Positions 24,895-36,029 of a stretch of 64,000 nt of DNA are shown piece after piece. This DNA is from Sphagnum compactum (taxonomy: Eukaryota; Bryophyta; Sphagnopsida; Sphagnales), in NCBI GenBank assembly GCA_965153455.1, contig OZ234494.1:23188001-23252000 (forward strand). The letters are read 5' to 3'. The translations under genes were made by a program, and so were the position numbers. Every line of letters begins with the position of its first letter. Position 1 is the stretch's first letter. Under the pieces are notes generated by a model. The model worked only from the letters and a program-made list of their open reading frames with translations. It had not been told where the DNA came from and did no database searches.

Positions 24895-26060
24895 ATATGG
24901 CTATTGGTTGTTTTGTTATTAGTGCTATTGGTGCCGATTAATGGCTATTGGTACCTATTCTATTTATGGCTATTAATGATTTTTAGTGTTTATTCTATTA
25001 ATAGTTATTGGTGGCTATTCTATTAATGGCCATTAGTAGTTATTCTATTGGTGGCTATTCGTGGTTATTCTATTGGTGGCTATTATATGAATGGCTACTG
25101 GTGGCTATTAGATTAATGGCTATTGGTGGTTATTCTATTAATGGCTACTAGAGGCTATTTTATTAATGGATATTAGTGATTATTCTATTAATGTCTATTT
25201 GTGATTAATGTATTAATGGCTACTGGTGGTTATTCTACTAATGGCTACTGGTGCCTATTCTATTAATGGCTATTGGTGGTTATTCTATTAATGACTATTG
25301 ATGGTTATTCTATTAATGGCTATTAGTGATTATTCTATTAATGCCTATTCGTGATTAATGTATTAATGGCTATTGGTGACTATTCTATTAATGACTATTG
25401 GTGGCTATTTTATTAATGGCTATTGGTGGCTATTTTATTAATGGCTATTGGTGGTTATTCTATTAATGGCTATTAGTGGTTATTCTATTAATGGCTATTG
25501 GTGGTTATTCTATTAATGGCTATTGGTGGTTATTCTATTAATGGCTATTGGTGGTTATTCTATTAATGGCTATTAGTGGTTATTCTATTAATGGCTATTG
25601 GTGGTTATTCTATTAATGGCTATTGGTGGTTATTTTATTAATGGCTATTAGTGGTTATTCTATTAATGGCTATTGGTGCCTATTCTATTAATGGCTATTG
25701 GTGCCTATTCTATTAATGGTTATTGGTGGCTATTCTATTAATGGCTATTGGTGACTATTCTATTAATGGCTATTGGTGACTATTCTATTAATGGCTATTG
25801 GTGGTTATTTTATTAATGGCTATTGGTGGCTATTCTATTAATGACTATTCGTGGTTATTGTATTAATGGCCGTTGGTGGCTATTCTATTAATGGTTATTA
25901 GTGACTATTCTATTAATGGCTATTGGTGGCTATTCTATTAATGGTTATTAGTGATTATTCTGTTGTAAGCCATTGGTGGTTATTTTATTAATGGTTATTA
26001 AAGGTTATTGTATTATAAGTTATTGTTGGTTATTATATGTTATATTACAACTATTGGTGA
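24895..26060. repeat. 25-bp minisatellite array
   Basis: The regular unit is 25 bp: TATTGGTGGT + TATTCTATTA + ATGGC. The array is most regular between about 25120 and 25930 and decays at both edges. Length divided by period gives about 45 units. Variants swap GGTGG for AGTGG, GGTGA or GGTGC. It contains stops in every frame, so it is not coding. Confidence 0.9.
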
Positions 26061-26149
26061 TTATTGTATTATAAATTATTGTTTGATATTGTATGTTATA
26101 ATATCATAGGCTATTAGTAGTTATTATATTGTAGGGTATTTAAAATTAT

Positions 26150-26560
26150 TTTTCATAGGTTATTATTTTCTATTCTAAGTCATTTTTACCTTAGGTCATT
26201 ATATTTCGTTGTAGATTATTTTAAAATTATTTTGCTTAGGATAAAATAATTTATAATAACATTAAGTAGAATGACCTTGAATAATTTAAAATATAACTTG
26301 AAATAACATATTTTAATTTAAAATAAAGTAACCTAAGATATAGTCTAAAGTTAGTTGAATAATTTAATTTTAAATCATTTAAAAGCTTATAATAAATTAG
26401 TTAAAATACTTTAAGGTAAAATAACATATAATAATTTAGAGTACAATAATTTATAAAAACCTATAATAACATAAAATATAATTTAAAATAACTAAAGTAG
26501 CTTAAAATAATATAGGGTATATCATAAAGTAACATAGATATAATATTTTGTAAAAACATA
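26150..26560. repeat. A-rich degenerate array (right arm)
   Basis: AATAACTTAAAATAACCTAA-type words predominate, complementary to the arm at 24440-24890. The two arms bracket the minisatellite and could fold back on each other. Confidence 0.5.
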
Positions 26561-26756
26561 GAAATCAACCTAATTACTATAGTAAATTGTAATAGTGAAT
26601 TATGTTAACTAGAAATGAAACATGATGTCTACATAGTGATATTATGATGAAATAACTTTCACTAGGTGAAATCAGTAAAATGCAATGAAGTTATTTCACT
26701 TTTAAGGTCCCATAATGATTTAAGCTAGTAAATTACACCCCACTTTGGTAGTAGTG

Positions 26757-28179
26757 AAACATAATCGAATCTAAGTGTGAACAACACTTGTAAGTTGTTG
26801 CTTGGATGCTTTTGGGTTGATGTTTCTATTTATGTTTGTTGACATATTTTTTAAAGCATAGTTGTTTAATAACGTGTAGAAGTAGTAATTTTAAAGGGGC
26901 ACATGTTTAATAACAATGATGGCTATTATTCAAGGATTGGAAACACCTAGAAACTTGAATAAGAACGAAATTTATAAATTATAAATTAATTATTCAAGTA
27001 TTGTAATTCTAACTGACAAATAAATTAAGTAATTGCAATGATTTTATGTCACTATAAAATTATTATTATTTTATTATTATTAAACTTTATGTTTTTATAT
27101 TAACAATTTACTGTAAATAAGTAAATAATGAGTAAGACATACAATTATTTTTGTGTATTTTTGTTTTTAAATATAGTAATTACAGCAACTTTGCTCATTA
27201 TTTTAAGATTATTATAAAATTTTGAAATAAAAATCTTAACTATAGGACATAACTTCTCAATTAGGATACGATTTTTTTTTTAATTATTAAAACATAGATG
27301 TTGTAAATACAATAATTATTTTTTTCTGATTGGGAACAATCATTTTAATTAATTTGAAAAATTATGTTATAGTATTATTTATTCATTTTTACATAAACAG
27401 TAATAAATAATAAGTAAAATAATTTATTATAAATATATTAAATTTTCAGTAGGATTCTTTTTAAATTTTATGACGTAATAATAATTATATATTGTAAATA
27501 CATAATTAAATATTCTAATATACTGGAATGTAATTCTTACAATTATCAAAATTATATTAATTCACGTAATTATATTGGATATGTTTTAATTTTTAAAATA
27601 TTAAAATTTAAAATTATTAATAATTAAGCTGAATTATAAATTATGTGTACATTATAATTAATGTATAAGTAAAGTAATTATTATGATTTTATAATAATTA
27701 TATATTAATTACAATTTTATTTTTATTAAAAATATCAAAATATTTAGTACAATTATCTATTTTGGAATATATTTAATTCATTTGAAATTATAAGTAATTT
27801 AATGTAATGAAATTAATATAATTAAAATAATAATATCAATGACTTTAATTACAATAAAAATACTATGAATATTAAGGTTAATCATAAATCAAATTATTAT
27901 TATAATTGATGTATATAGACATATGTTGATTGTGACTAAGCACCACTTTGCTTGTGACTAATGTTAATTTATATGGTTATTACTGGTTGATAAATCCAAC
28001 CCGTATATAAATGTAAACCAATTTAGTCACAAATTAGTTGCAAGTTAGTTATAGGTGATTTGGTTGATGTTAACATGATGTCACACTAGTCGCAAAGGGC
28101 AAAAATTTAGTTGTAAAAACCAAATAGTCACAAGTAGTTGTAAATGTGTTGGTCACATATTGACCTTTTTCTTTTAGTG
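26757..28179 (+). mobile_element. AT-rich tail and CACTA right terminus
   Basis: The first kilobase is extremely AT-rich with no gene. From about 27940, TTAGTCACAAATTAGTTGCAA-type words accumulate (TAGTCACAA, TTAGTTGTAA, CTAGTCGCAAAG). The segment ends TTTTTCTTTTAGTG at 28179, whose complement CACTAAAAGAAAAA is CACTA-type. Subterminal words and terminus closely resemble those at 17960-18071 in the same orientation, so two related elements left right ends here. The left end was not found. Confidence 0.55.
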
Positions 28180-28449
28180 TTAGTTAGTAATTCCTAAAAT
28201 AATACCTAAGTAAATAAAAATATACTAACTAATAATTATCGCAAGTAACTATTCCCTTAACATTACCCCACTCATACTATGAAATAGATCTTGAAATTCT
28301 AGATTAAAAATGTGTTAAGAAAGTTAAATGTTTTGCTATTTTTGATCCACTGATTCAAAAAATCTAATTTATTTATACAACTATCTATTTGGTCTATTCT
28401 ACAATGTGCTCTGCCTACACTTTAGATTGAAGCACTATTTAATTTTCTA
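28180..28449. other. Short non-coding spacer
   Basis: AT-rich sequence between the CACTA right end and the gag-like minus-strand frame. I see nothing else in it. Confidence 0.4.
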
Positions 28450-29760
28450 TTGTATACAAAATTTGTTATTGTTCTTCTAATGTTTTTGTTGACAACTGTG
28501 TAATTGTTTGTTGATGGTTTGCACTTCGTTCTTGTGACCGCACCTCTGTTATCACATGTAATTATTGTTGTAACTTCAAATCTATTATGAGCTGAGTTTG
28601 CTCCTATTGTTGTAACTTTGATACAAGTAGTAGCTATTGGTTTAACTACATATCTAATGTAATCTAAGTTTGCTCCTGTTGTTACAACTCTAACACATGT
28701 TCAATTTAACCCTGGTGATCCTCCTACATTATATGTTCCTTAGGTTGTATTTGCTCCCCTATCTCTGTGGTTGTGATGCATATTCCTGAGAACTAACTTC
28801 CTGCAAAACATATTTTACTTGTTTTTAAAGTTTATTCAACATCCTCCCTCTCATGGCTATCCTTTCTTCCTCCAAGGTCTCCTGGCTCCTCTAGAACTCT
28901 CGTACTTGATGGTCTTGCCCCATCTGTATTCCCTCTATCTTCTTCCTCATCTGAAGTCTCTAATTCTAGAGACAAAACTAAAGGTTCATACTCAAATGAT
29001 GGCATAATTTTTTCCATCTGAGGAATTTTGTGTTTGTACAACCTTTCATTCCTCTCATACTTTCTGCAGACCTTCCCAATATCCTTTTGGACAATGTTTT
29101 GAATTCCATCCCACCATAAATCTGCATCTTTTTCCTCCATTGAAAGTGCCTTGAGTTTTACCTAAAGCAAAGTATTTTGCTTCTTGAATTCATTATTTTT
29201 TATAAAAATAATATCATAATTGAAGGGTTTTTTCTTTTGAGTCTGCTCCACAAGATTATTCAACTTTTCATTAAAGGCCATTTGCTTTTACAAAGTCTTG
29301 TCCATCTATGCATGCCTCTAGTTAACTTGCCTTTGTACCTCATTCTTATATTGATATGCATTAGCATTATCCACTTTGAGCTCTTCCACCTCCTTCTACC
29401 ATTTCAAGAAAGTTTCCTCCATGTGCATGTAGTCCCTCTGAAATTTGCTATGCTCTATACTTATAGTATCCTTCTCTACTTTGAAACCCTAGTAATTGGC
29501 ATCTATCTTTTTTAAAGTTGCCTGCAAGGAATCTCTTTCCATTCTGATGTTCTCCAAATCCTTGTTCTACTTCTATATGTTATCAATCTTTTGTCTGGCT
29601 GCCTGGAGTTGTGCCAATACTTTACTATTCTCACTGTTTAAGATGAAAATTCTTGTGCCCAATGAAACACTAAAAGGATTCCATCCTCCAATCAAATAAG
29701 ATGATAATCCTCTATGACCAATGGAATTGGAGGACTCATCATTTTCCCTATCTTGGACAT
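28450..29760 (-). pseudogene. Coiled-coil, Gln-rich protein remnant, probably retrotransposon gag-like
   Basis: On the minus strand one frame can be followed from about 29680 to 28832 through some ten stop codons, nearly all TAG or TAA. It is rich in Lys, Glu, Asn, Gln and Leu with heptad-like spacing (LAQLQAARQKIDN, ENIRMERDSLQATLKKID), then LWWDGIQNIVQKDIGKVCRK, then an acidic stretch ending near 28832. A Gln/Asn-rich continuation runs toward 28450. The intact part, 28832-29140, is 102 codons. The stops fit C-to-T decay of Gln and Trp codons. It shares strand with the gypsy remains at 31.2-34.1 kb but lies on their 3' side, so it may belong to another element. No firm family match. Confidence 0.45.
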
Positions 29761-30253
29761 CTTGATGGGGTTTTTAAGCTCGATCATTATCCATTCCGTC
29801 CGTTTGACTTTCACATCCTACTTTTTCATCCTAATTATTTCAAGTAACTAGCTATTAGGATAATTTACCGGTAGTAATAAATAAACATCCTTGAGTTCCC
29901 ATTTGACTAAATTAACTCAATGGTAGTAGTAATATTTCCGTGTACCATTTACTCTTTTAATATCCCCTAATTATTTTTTACCGGGTACTAATTAATTGTG
30001 TAATACATAGTAAATTGGAATAAAAAATTTCATCACAAGAATTCCCATTTTTTTTTTAGATTCACCGTCAAAATTAGGGCTTAACAAATCCATTAGAACT
30101 AGGATGTTCGAGTTTTCATGAAGTTCCATCGTCACTACCACACATTATGCCTACCCTAATTTGTTAAATAAAGGCATCGAGCCCTTTTGAATGCAAGTAC
30201 CAAATTATTTCAACACCCCTTTGGTTTTTGTTGATGCAAGGGAAGATTCAATC
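29761..30253. other. Spacer before the small unknown ORF copy
   Basis: No gene. AT-rich; a TTAAATAAAGG string at about 30163 is a weak TATA-like candidate about 90 bp before the start of the next frame. Confidence 0.3.
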
Positions 30254-30652
30254 ATGGTAGATGATGTTGTTACACCCTCGAATGTTCTAGTTGCGCCAAT
30301 AGAAGAAAAAGAGCTTGAAAAAACATCGCTTGATGTGAATGTTTCCCAATAGTCGCCCGAAGAAGAACCGTCCAGAAGAGTGGTGCGCACTCAAGTCAAT
30401 CGTCGATTGTCTCCCAACCCACATGTTTTAGTGATTTATTTAAAATTTGTTCCTACTCGTGGAGCCGCACCAGAAAGGTTTAAAGAATGTTACTGTGAAG
30501 ATGATGATGTTCGTCATCATTGTCGAACTTGGGTTTCCGATGATGGCCATTATCATTAATTATGAGGCCCAATCAACCCCCTTTCCATACAGCATCGAGC
30601 CAAATACGTAGTTCGCACCATTCATCGCATTTTGGATTTTCTACAATTGTGA
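30254..30652 (+). pseudogene. Small unknown protein, degraded copy A
   Basis: One frame of 132 codons from ATG to TGA contains three in-frame stops (TAG at 30350, TAA at 30557, TGA at 30563). The last 74 codons align without a gap to the minus-strand frame ending at 35263: both have LVI.L...P near the start of the block and end in (R/L)TI.RIL.FLQL then stop. The N-terminal half is acidic with a short basic patch before the aligned block. I do not recognise the family and see no signal peptide, membrane segment or zinc motif. Similarity, shared stop position and comparable length support a real former gene, not a chance ORF. Confidence 0.6.
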
Positions 30653-31239
30653 TCTATCCCCTCTAAGTCGTTTACTAAATTGTAATTCATTTGAAGCTAC
30701 TCAGGTGGAAATACTAATATCTAAATTTTGATCTCAGTTATATTTAGGATCCTGATAGAAGTGAAGATTAAATAAAGGTGTATTAGGACTACATCATAAA
30801 AATTTTACAAGTACATCATTAGTGCCTGAAGATTATCCTACAAAACTAATTTAATATTATCATGGCAAAATGTTAATGTTAATTATGAACTTGTATTCCC
30901 AATATATCAATAAAACCACATCTAATTCTACATCATTTTTCACCTCTCTGCAACTTAACAAAGATAATGCATTTTGGAAGGTTTACTAGTTTCTAAAATT
31001 AATTAAGCGTTACATCAATTTAAATAAGGAAATTCGCTACGTTGGAATTATCCAAAAGTTAATTCAACTATTAATATCAATACTTGGAAGTTTATAAAGA
31101 TTCAAACCATTATTAATAAGGAAAATTATGGAACTAAAATTTAACAACTTGCTGAATTGTAATCCATGGCTCACAAAAAAATTATAAAACTTAGCCATAC
31201 CATTAAAGACCTAAATCTACTATGGGTTTGTAGGTACTT
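30653..31239. other. Non-coding interval, RNase H/integrase of the gypsy element absent
   Basis: The minus-strand gypsy RT should be followed here by RNase H and integrase. I see no trace of them; the sequence is AT-rich with no coherent frame. The element is 3'-truncated or interrupted. Confidence 0.4.
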
Positions 31240-31830
31240 GCATATTCATTATTACCTGAACCTTCTTAGGGTTTGGTATTTTTCCTTCCCTAGAAATTAT
31301 GAACCCTAAAATGAGTCTTGAAAATACCATAAAGGCACATTTCTCTAAATTGAAACTAATGTTATTTCTCTACATTTTTACAAGCAAAGTCTGAGCTTCA
31401 TTAAATGACTCTCCAAATCACTATAAACTATGAAGTCATCCAAAACTATATTCATGAATTGGTCTAAATACTCTCTGAAGGCTCTACTAACTACTCCCTG
31501 GAAAGTTAGTGGCCCATTTTTTACACCAAATGGCATCACCATCCAAACAAAAGCTCCCCAATCTGTGACAAAAGTTGTTTTGTACCTATCCTCAGGGGTT
31601 ACAAAAAATTTAATGGTCTCTTGAATATCCATTTAGAAATGAATAAGCTTCATACCTTGCTACATTGTTCAATACCTCATCAAAAAATGGCAAAGTTTAT
31701 GGATTTTTTTTGGTTGCCTTATTCAACTTTCTGAAATCCACACAAATTCTGATCAATTTTCCATTATTCTTAAGCACTACCACTATGGGTGATAACCATG
31801 TAGCCTCCTTTACTCATTGAATGAATCTAG
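31240..31830 (-). pseudogene. Gypsy reverse transcriptase fragment
   Basis: The frame at 31632-31378 shows the RT palm: YKTTFVTDWGAFVW, VMPFGVKNGPLTFQ and the catalytic box VLDDFIVYSDLESH. On either side, in other frames, are an N-terminal FRKLNKAT-like piece (about 31720) and a downstream EKCAFMVF piece (about 31340). The catalytic Asp pair is kept but the gene is split by frameshifts and stops. Confidence 0.85.
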
Positions 31831-31833
31831 CTG

Positions 31834-32235
31834 CTAATAATTTGTCAATGTCCTATTTGACAACTGCACATAATTAGGGTTTAACATGTACCTTGCATGA
31901 TGTGCTAGTGGTATTGAAGTATCCAACTCAATTATGTGTTGAATTAATTTTAGAGGTATGCCTTTCATATCTTTGTAAGTCCAAGCAAACACATCTTTAA
32001 ACTCCTTAAGTAACATATGAAGCTCCTCAATCTTCTCCTTTGTCAATTGTGAATCAACCTTAATGTATTGTGGATTTGCCTCTGTACCAAAATTCAACTT
32101 AACAAGTTGTTTTTTGGTCAAAGTCCAACCTGATATCTGAAGATTTTGTACCCGTATTTTTGCTAGTGTCTCATCCATTTGAATATCATCATGGCTATGA
32201 TGGTAATAGGTTTTTGGATAAACCTTGTCTTCCAA
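31834..32235 (-). pseudogene. Gypsy pol region between protease and RT
   Basis: A 133-codon open stretch with FKDVFAWTYKDMKGIP, then IELDTSIPLAHHARY, typical of the segment just before the RT fingers in Ty3/gypsy polyproteins. It ends in a stop after NPNYVQL, where an intact element would continue into RT. Confidence 0.8.
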
Positions 32236-32273
32236 TGAAACCTCTAGTCTGACACAAAAGTCTTCTAATTTTA

Positions 32274-32474
32274 CTATTGAGGCACCATTTCTATAGATGT
32301 TTGATCTAATGTCCCTTGTTCTGGATCAGATTCCTCGATGCTTTTGATTATTGACACTCCAACATTCAATAATGAAACTGTTTCTTCTGATAATGTAATT
32401 GCACCAATTGAGAACAATTCTGGTTCTATCTCAAAGATCATTTCCTCCTCTTCATATGTTAACCCTTCCATCAA
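32274..32474 (-). pseudogene. Gypsy polyprotein linker fragment
   Basis: A 66-codon acidic frame (YEEEEMIFEIEPELFSIGAI) between the protease end and the pol N-terminus. No domain of its own; assignment is by position. Confidence 0.45.
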
Positions 32475-32501
32475 GTCATAATAGATAAGTATTTGGGGCC
32501 A

Positions 32502-32920
32502 TCAGGTTTTTACTCCTAGTTTCTTGTTAACTGATATTGTTCTAATTGTTCCATTACCTTGAATAGTAATGACATTGTTACCCCAGTCATGTGTAACCTT
32601 TGCATCTCTAAGCCAAGGTCTTCTTAGCAACATAGAATTGTTCGAATCTACCACACTGTTTTTCAAAACAATAAATGTGGATATATATGGGATACCATGT
32701 ATGTGAATCTTCAAATTTTTAATGATTCTTAAAAGTCTAGTAATACTCTAATCTGCCATTCTGAGGTGGTATGGAGCTAGTATTGGTTTGGGTAAACTTA
32801 ATTTTATTTTGAGGTTATTTGTTTTAATGTTCACATTTGTTCCTCCATCTATCAAAACATCCTCAACAACGTTCTTCCCAACTTGTACTTGGATAATTGC
32901 CATCTAGTTATCTACCTCTA
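32502..32920 (-). pseudogene. Gypsy aspartic protease C-terminal fragment
   Basis: The frame at 32714-32502 has the retropepsin tail SMLLRRPWLRDAKVTHDWG, equivalent to the LLGRPWL motif of gypsy proteases (Gly changed to Arg). Upstream, around 32900-32750, other frames give VDGGTNVNI-like and RMADY-like pieces on the same strand. The catalytic Asp segment is not intact. Confidence 0.7.
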
Positions 32921-33480
32921 TAGTTTTGTGTCTAATTTAGAATGTGTCTCAACCACTGTGGCTACACTAGGTTTTGATATTTGTTTAATAGTTATATTTG
33001 GTTTTTCTGACTTTAGTTTCTACCACATACTTTTTAAGATCTAGTGTTATCTTTAACAATTGATTTAACCTCTAAGTATAAGTAGTCTCCAACATTTGTT
33101 TACTAATATCTTGGAATATTTATTCCATAGACATAAATTTATTAATAAAATTAGTAGACAAACTTTGTGACACAATGGGTTTTGTGGACAACTCAGATTA
33201 TGGCAATCTTGCCCAATTTGTACTCCACTGTGTTTTCTCCTTTGGAATCAGATTTTGTGGTGGGTCTTTTGCTTGCATCAATTAAATAGTCTTGACAAAA
33301 GTTTGTTGTAGTTTTTGCCCCTCTTCCTAATTAGCAGCAAACTTCTTTTTGATCAATCTTTGTCCTTAAACACATGTTCTTTAATAACCTTGCTCCTGGT
33401 GATGGCCATATTCACATCCACCATATGGACTAAAGGATTTGAAACCTTGGGTTCTACCACAACTTGTTTCTTGGTTGGCT

Positions 33481-33702
33481 TCACTCTTTGTTCTTAAACA
33501 TATTCTGCATATCATTATACTTAGGACAATCTATGATCTTATATCCAGTGTCACCACAAATATGACAAGAATGCCTCACATGCCTGTATATTTTAATATG
33601 TTGAATTATAACCTCAGAAACTACAAGAACAAGGTTTTTTTTCCTTTTGATTCTACAGGTTTCAACATTATGATTTGTCTTGTGACAATTTGTACAATAC
33701 AT
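33481..33702 (-). pseudogene. Gag CCHC zinc-knuckle fragment
   Basis: Two knuckles are visible: CTNCHKTNHNVETC (intact CX2CX4HX4C) and CHICGDTGYKIIDC, where the zinc-binding His is Tyr. A CAC/T-to-TAC/T change explains this and fits C-to-T decay. Zinc knuckles bind the RNA genome in the particle. Confidence 0.75.
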
Positions 33703-33719
33703 TCTTGTTTTCTCTAGAA

Positions 33720-34110
33720 CTGTCTAAGGTTTCTAAGCTAATATTGTATTACTAATCTATGGTACTAACAAATTGCTTATGGCTTCTACTTTAAAAATTC
33801 CTTCTTCACAAGCCAAAGTTACTATTTTAGCTAATGTAATTTTTTCTCTTCATACTTGCTGTTGTTACACGCAAATATGGTTTTAATCTAGTCCTAAAAA
33901 TAATAATTAAGAAACTATCTATTGTCTTATGTTCAAGACTATTGGCCAACACTAGTAATTTCTCATAAAAAGACTTCCACTCTTTCATTATTCTCATGCT
34001 TCATGTTTTTCAATTACAGGTAAACTTGTTCATCAGTCTAAACTTTTTTGTACCTTTTACAAAAAGCTAACTATAATTCTACAAAAATACAATCTAAGTA
34101 ATCTCCAAAA
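33720..34110 (-). pseudogene. Gag capsid-like fragment
   Basis: The minus strand gives EKLLVLANSLEHKTIDSFL and RTRLKPYLRVTTASMKRE, the pattern of a Retrotrans_gag C-terminal segment. It continues toward the CCHC knuckles with frame breaks. Confidence 0.55.
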
Positions 34111-34149
34111 TAATTATTACACTAATCAGACATAATATCTCTGAAGGTA

Positions 34150-34800
34150 GATGACACACCCCCAAACTCCTTGAAAGATTCAAATGCGAGTTTGAAAGTG
34201 AACAACAAAAGAAGGAGTTGGGGTATGTTCCCTAGCTCACAACACTTTAGGGGTAAAAAGGGAGTATTGGAACTCTAAAATGGGGATTAGGACGAGCGAC
34301 AAGTGGGTCAATTATTCATATGGACCTACGCAAACTAAACAAAATGTTGGTTAATACATAGTTGGAATATTTTTGGTGCACGGACGAACCATGGGCATAC
34401 ATAAACTCACAAGACTCATCACGGCTTGGACTTGGGGGAAGCCAGCACCTTCCCCTTTATAATATTCTTTGCGATTAGCCATGGGGGCTGCATCTAAATG
34501 TGATTTTTCCCAAGACTCCCAAGTCAGGAATCCCAAAATTCCCTAAATTGGGATTCCATCCATTTTAGAGGCCCATAACTTCTTATGTAGACCCCCGATT
34601 GAGGCGAGGTTTAAAGCAACGTTATAGCCCTTGTCAAAAACTTTCCAACGATATGTGACACTATGAGCCATACTGACACAAACATGTGTAGTAATCTCAA
34701 TTTTTAACAATTACATCAAGAATATTTGAGTGTGGTAAAGTTATTAGGGGTTTTTTGCAACTTCATGTTAGAATAAGGAATGATGAATGCGCATGGTTGC
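34150..34800 (-). repeat. Possible LTR or leader of the gypsy element
   Basis: It sits where the 5' LTR of the minus-strand element is expected. It contains phrases common in plant gypsy LTRs and leaders (GGCCCATAACTTCTT, CTTTCCAACGATATG). No second LTR or clean TG...CA borders were found, so this is a positional guess. Confidence 0.3.
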
Positions 34801-35262
34801 GTGGGGGGTTGTTTTTTTTTTTCAAAATTACGATATTGATGAATAAAGTGTTGGGTTAGTTCTTTTCTTTAATAAAAAGCTGGTAACCATAGTTATAAAA
34901 CCTCAGTTGCGTAATTAAGGGCGAAAAATCTCTAGAGGGTTGGGGGTAGAAGCAAACACAAAAAATTGTGTTGTTCAACAAAACATTGTTCTTGTTTTAA
35001 TATTTAGTGAGTAGCAAGAATGTTTGAGATTCATGAAGTTGATGAAGGGTGTCAATGAAAGGTCCAATAAAGATAGAATAATCTTCAAGCCTTATAAGCA
35101 TAAGATTAATTCGAGACAACGTAATGATTAAATAAATAGTGTGATAGTGTGGCAATGGTAACATGAGTTTCATAATGAATGAAACATTTATTCAGATTAT
35201 GGATAAATTCAACGAGGAGCTGCAATGACATGTTGAATCTTAGGCTATGCCACAATGATAGT
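34801..35262. other. Non-coding spacer
   Basis: No coherent frame or known motif. It includes a poly-T run near 34810-34822. Confidence 0.4.
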
Positions 35263-35685
35263 TCATAACTGCAGGAAATTCAAGATGCGTCGAATGGTGC
35301 AAATTAGGTAATCCGCCTTATTATTAGGAAGTAATCGAAGAATCGGACCGCTCAACCAACGATAATGTCCAATGCCAAGAACTAAAAACCATGCGAAGAT
35401 AAAAATGTCTTCAATTTTGTAACAACCTTCATAGACGATTTTAGGTTCATCACCAAAAGTGGGGTTGACTTGCAATAAGATCACTAAGGTGCGAGAGTTT
35501 GGAGAAATATGATAGTACCAAGCTCGAGGGGGTTCAACTTCAAAACGAGCGCGCATTTCTCAAGGTTCGGGATCTTCATCACAAGGATGTTGCATCAATG
35601 TAAAATTTAGAGATGATTCCGGAAGCGGTTCTTCATTCACTTGTGTAGCTTGGGGCTCGTAAGATGTGGCCATGCACGACACCAT
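35263..35685 (-). pseudogene. Small unknown protein, copy B
   Basis: A frame of 140 codons from ATG at 35685 to the stop at 35263, broken by one TGA (35562-35560) that could derive from CGA. The part after that stop is open for 97 codons. Its last 74 codons align without gaps to the plus-strand copy at 30254-30652. The N-terminal half is acidic; the middle has AWYYHISPN and a hydrophobic stretch (FIFAWFLVLGIGHYRWL). I do not recognise it. A TATAAATT box lies about 95 bp upstream. It could be a recently silenced gene, a stop-containing allele or a transposon accessory ORF. Confidence 0.55.
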
Positions 35686-35778
35686 AATTTCAAGGAAAGG
35701 AAAAAAATCAAATCTTCAATCGAAATCAAATCGGTAATGAAAGTGTGGAAGATTTGTTACATTAAAATGCGTGGTTAT

Positions 35779-35786
35779 AATTTATA
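35779..35786 (-). promoter_or_regulatory. Candidate TATA box for small unknown ORF copy B
   Basis: TATAAATT on the minus strand, about 95 bp upstream of the ATG at 35685. Spacing is normal for a plant gene with a leader of about 65 nt. Chance matches are common in AT-rich DNA. Confidence 0.35.
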
Positions 35787-35938
35787 GGTCAAGAAAAAGG
35801 AAGGATATGCATAAGTAATGGCTTAGAACCATGGTAAAGTAAAACATTGATATCAACGAAAAAAATGAAGGTTTAAGTAAAATTTGTTGGAGGGAAAGTG
35901 GGAAGAGGTGAAAAGGTGTTTCTCCTTCTCTTTCCATT

Positions 35939-36029
35939 GGCCACCAAGCAATGGAACCTTTCAAGGGCCACCAAGCAATGGAACCTTCCATGGGCCACCA
36001 AGCAATGGAACCTTCTTGGCCACCAAGTT
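35939..36029. repeat. 27-bp minisatellite
   Basis: Three units and a partial fourth of GGCCACCAAGCAATGGAACC plus seven variable bases, at 35939, 35966, 35993 and 36018. The period is a multiple of three, so both strands have an open 9-residue peptide repeat (PPSNGTF on plus, SIAWWP on minus). It lies upstream of small ORF copy B. Confidence 0.85.

Larger units (their letters stand above)
23579..26756. mobile_element. Nested CACTA-like non-autonomous element carrying a minisatellite
   Basis: The left end reads AACTACTAGGAAATG. The right end, reverse-complemented, reads CACTACTACCAAAGTG. Both ends contain the subterminal palindromic words TTTCACTAG and CCTAGTGAAA (23619, 23650, 23709, 23721, 26652). 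No clear 3-bp target duplication is visible, and the first base of the left end departs from CACTA. The interior is entirely repeats with no open frame, so the element would depend on a transposase supplied elsewhere. Confidence 0.5.
31240..34110 (-). mobile_element. Ty3/gypsy retrotransposon remains, gag to RT
   Basis: Minus-strand order is gag fragment (about 34110-33720), CCHC knuckles (33702-33481), protease end (32714-32502), linker, pol N-terminus (32235-31834) and RT (about 31830-31240). The order and motifs are those of Ty3/gypsy elements. Frames are broken several times and the 3' half of pol is missing, so the copy is dead. Confidence 0.85.

Noticed and set aside
24895-26060. Regular 25-bp array as a CRISPR-like array
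   Set aside because: Units are head-to-tail with no spacers, the genome is eukaryotic and no cas-like gene is present.
28819-29699. Hydrophobic plus-strand frames as membrane proteins
   Set aside because: They are the complement of the Lys/Gln-rich coiled-coil frame on the minus strand, which has the coherent composition.
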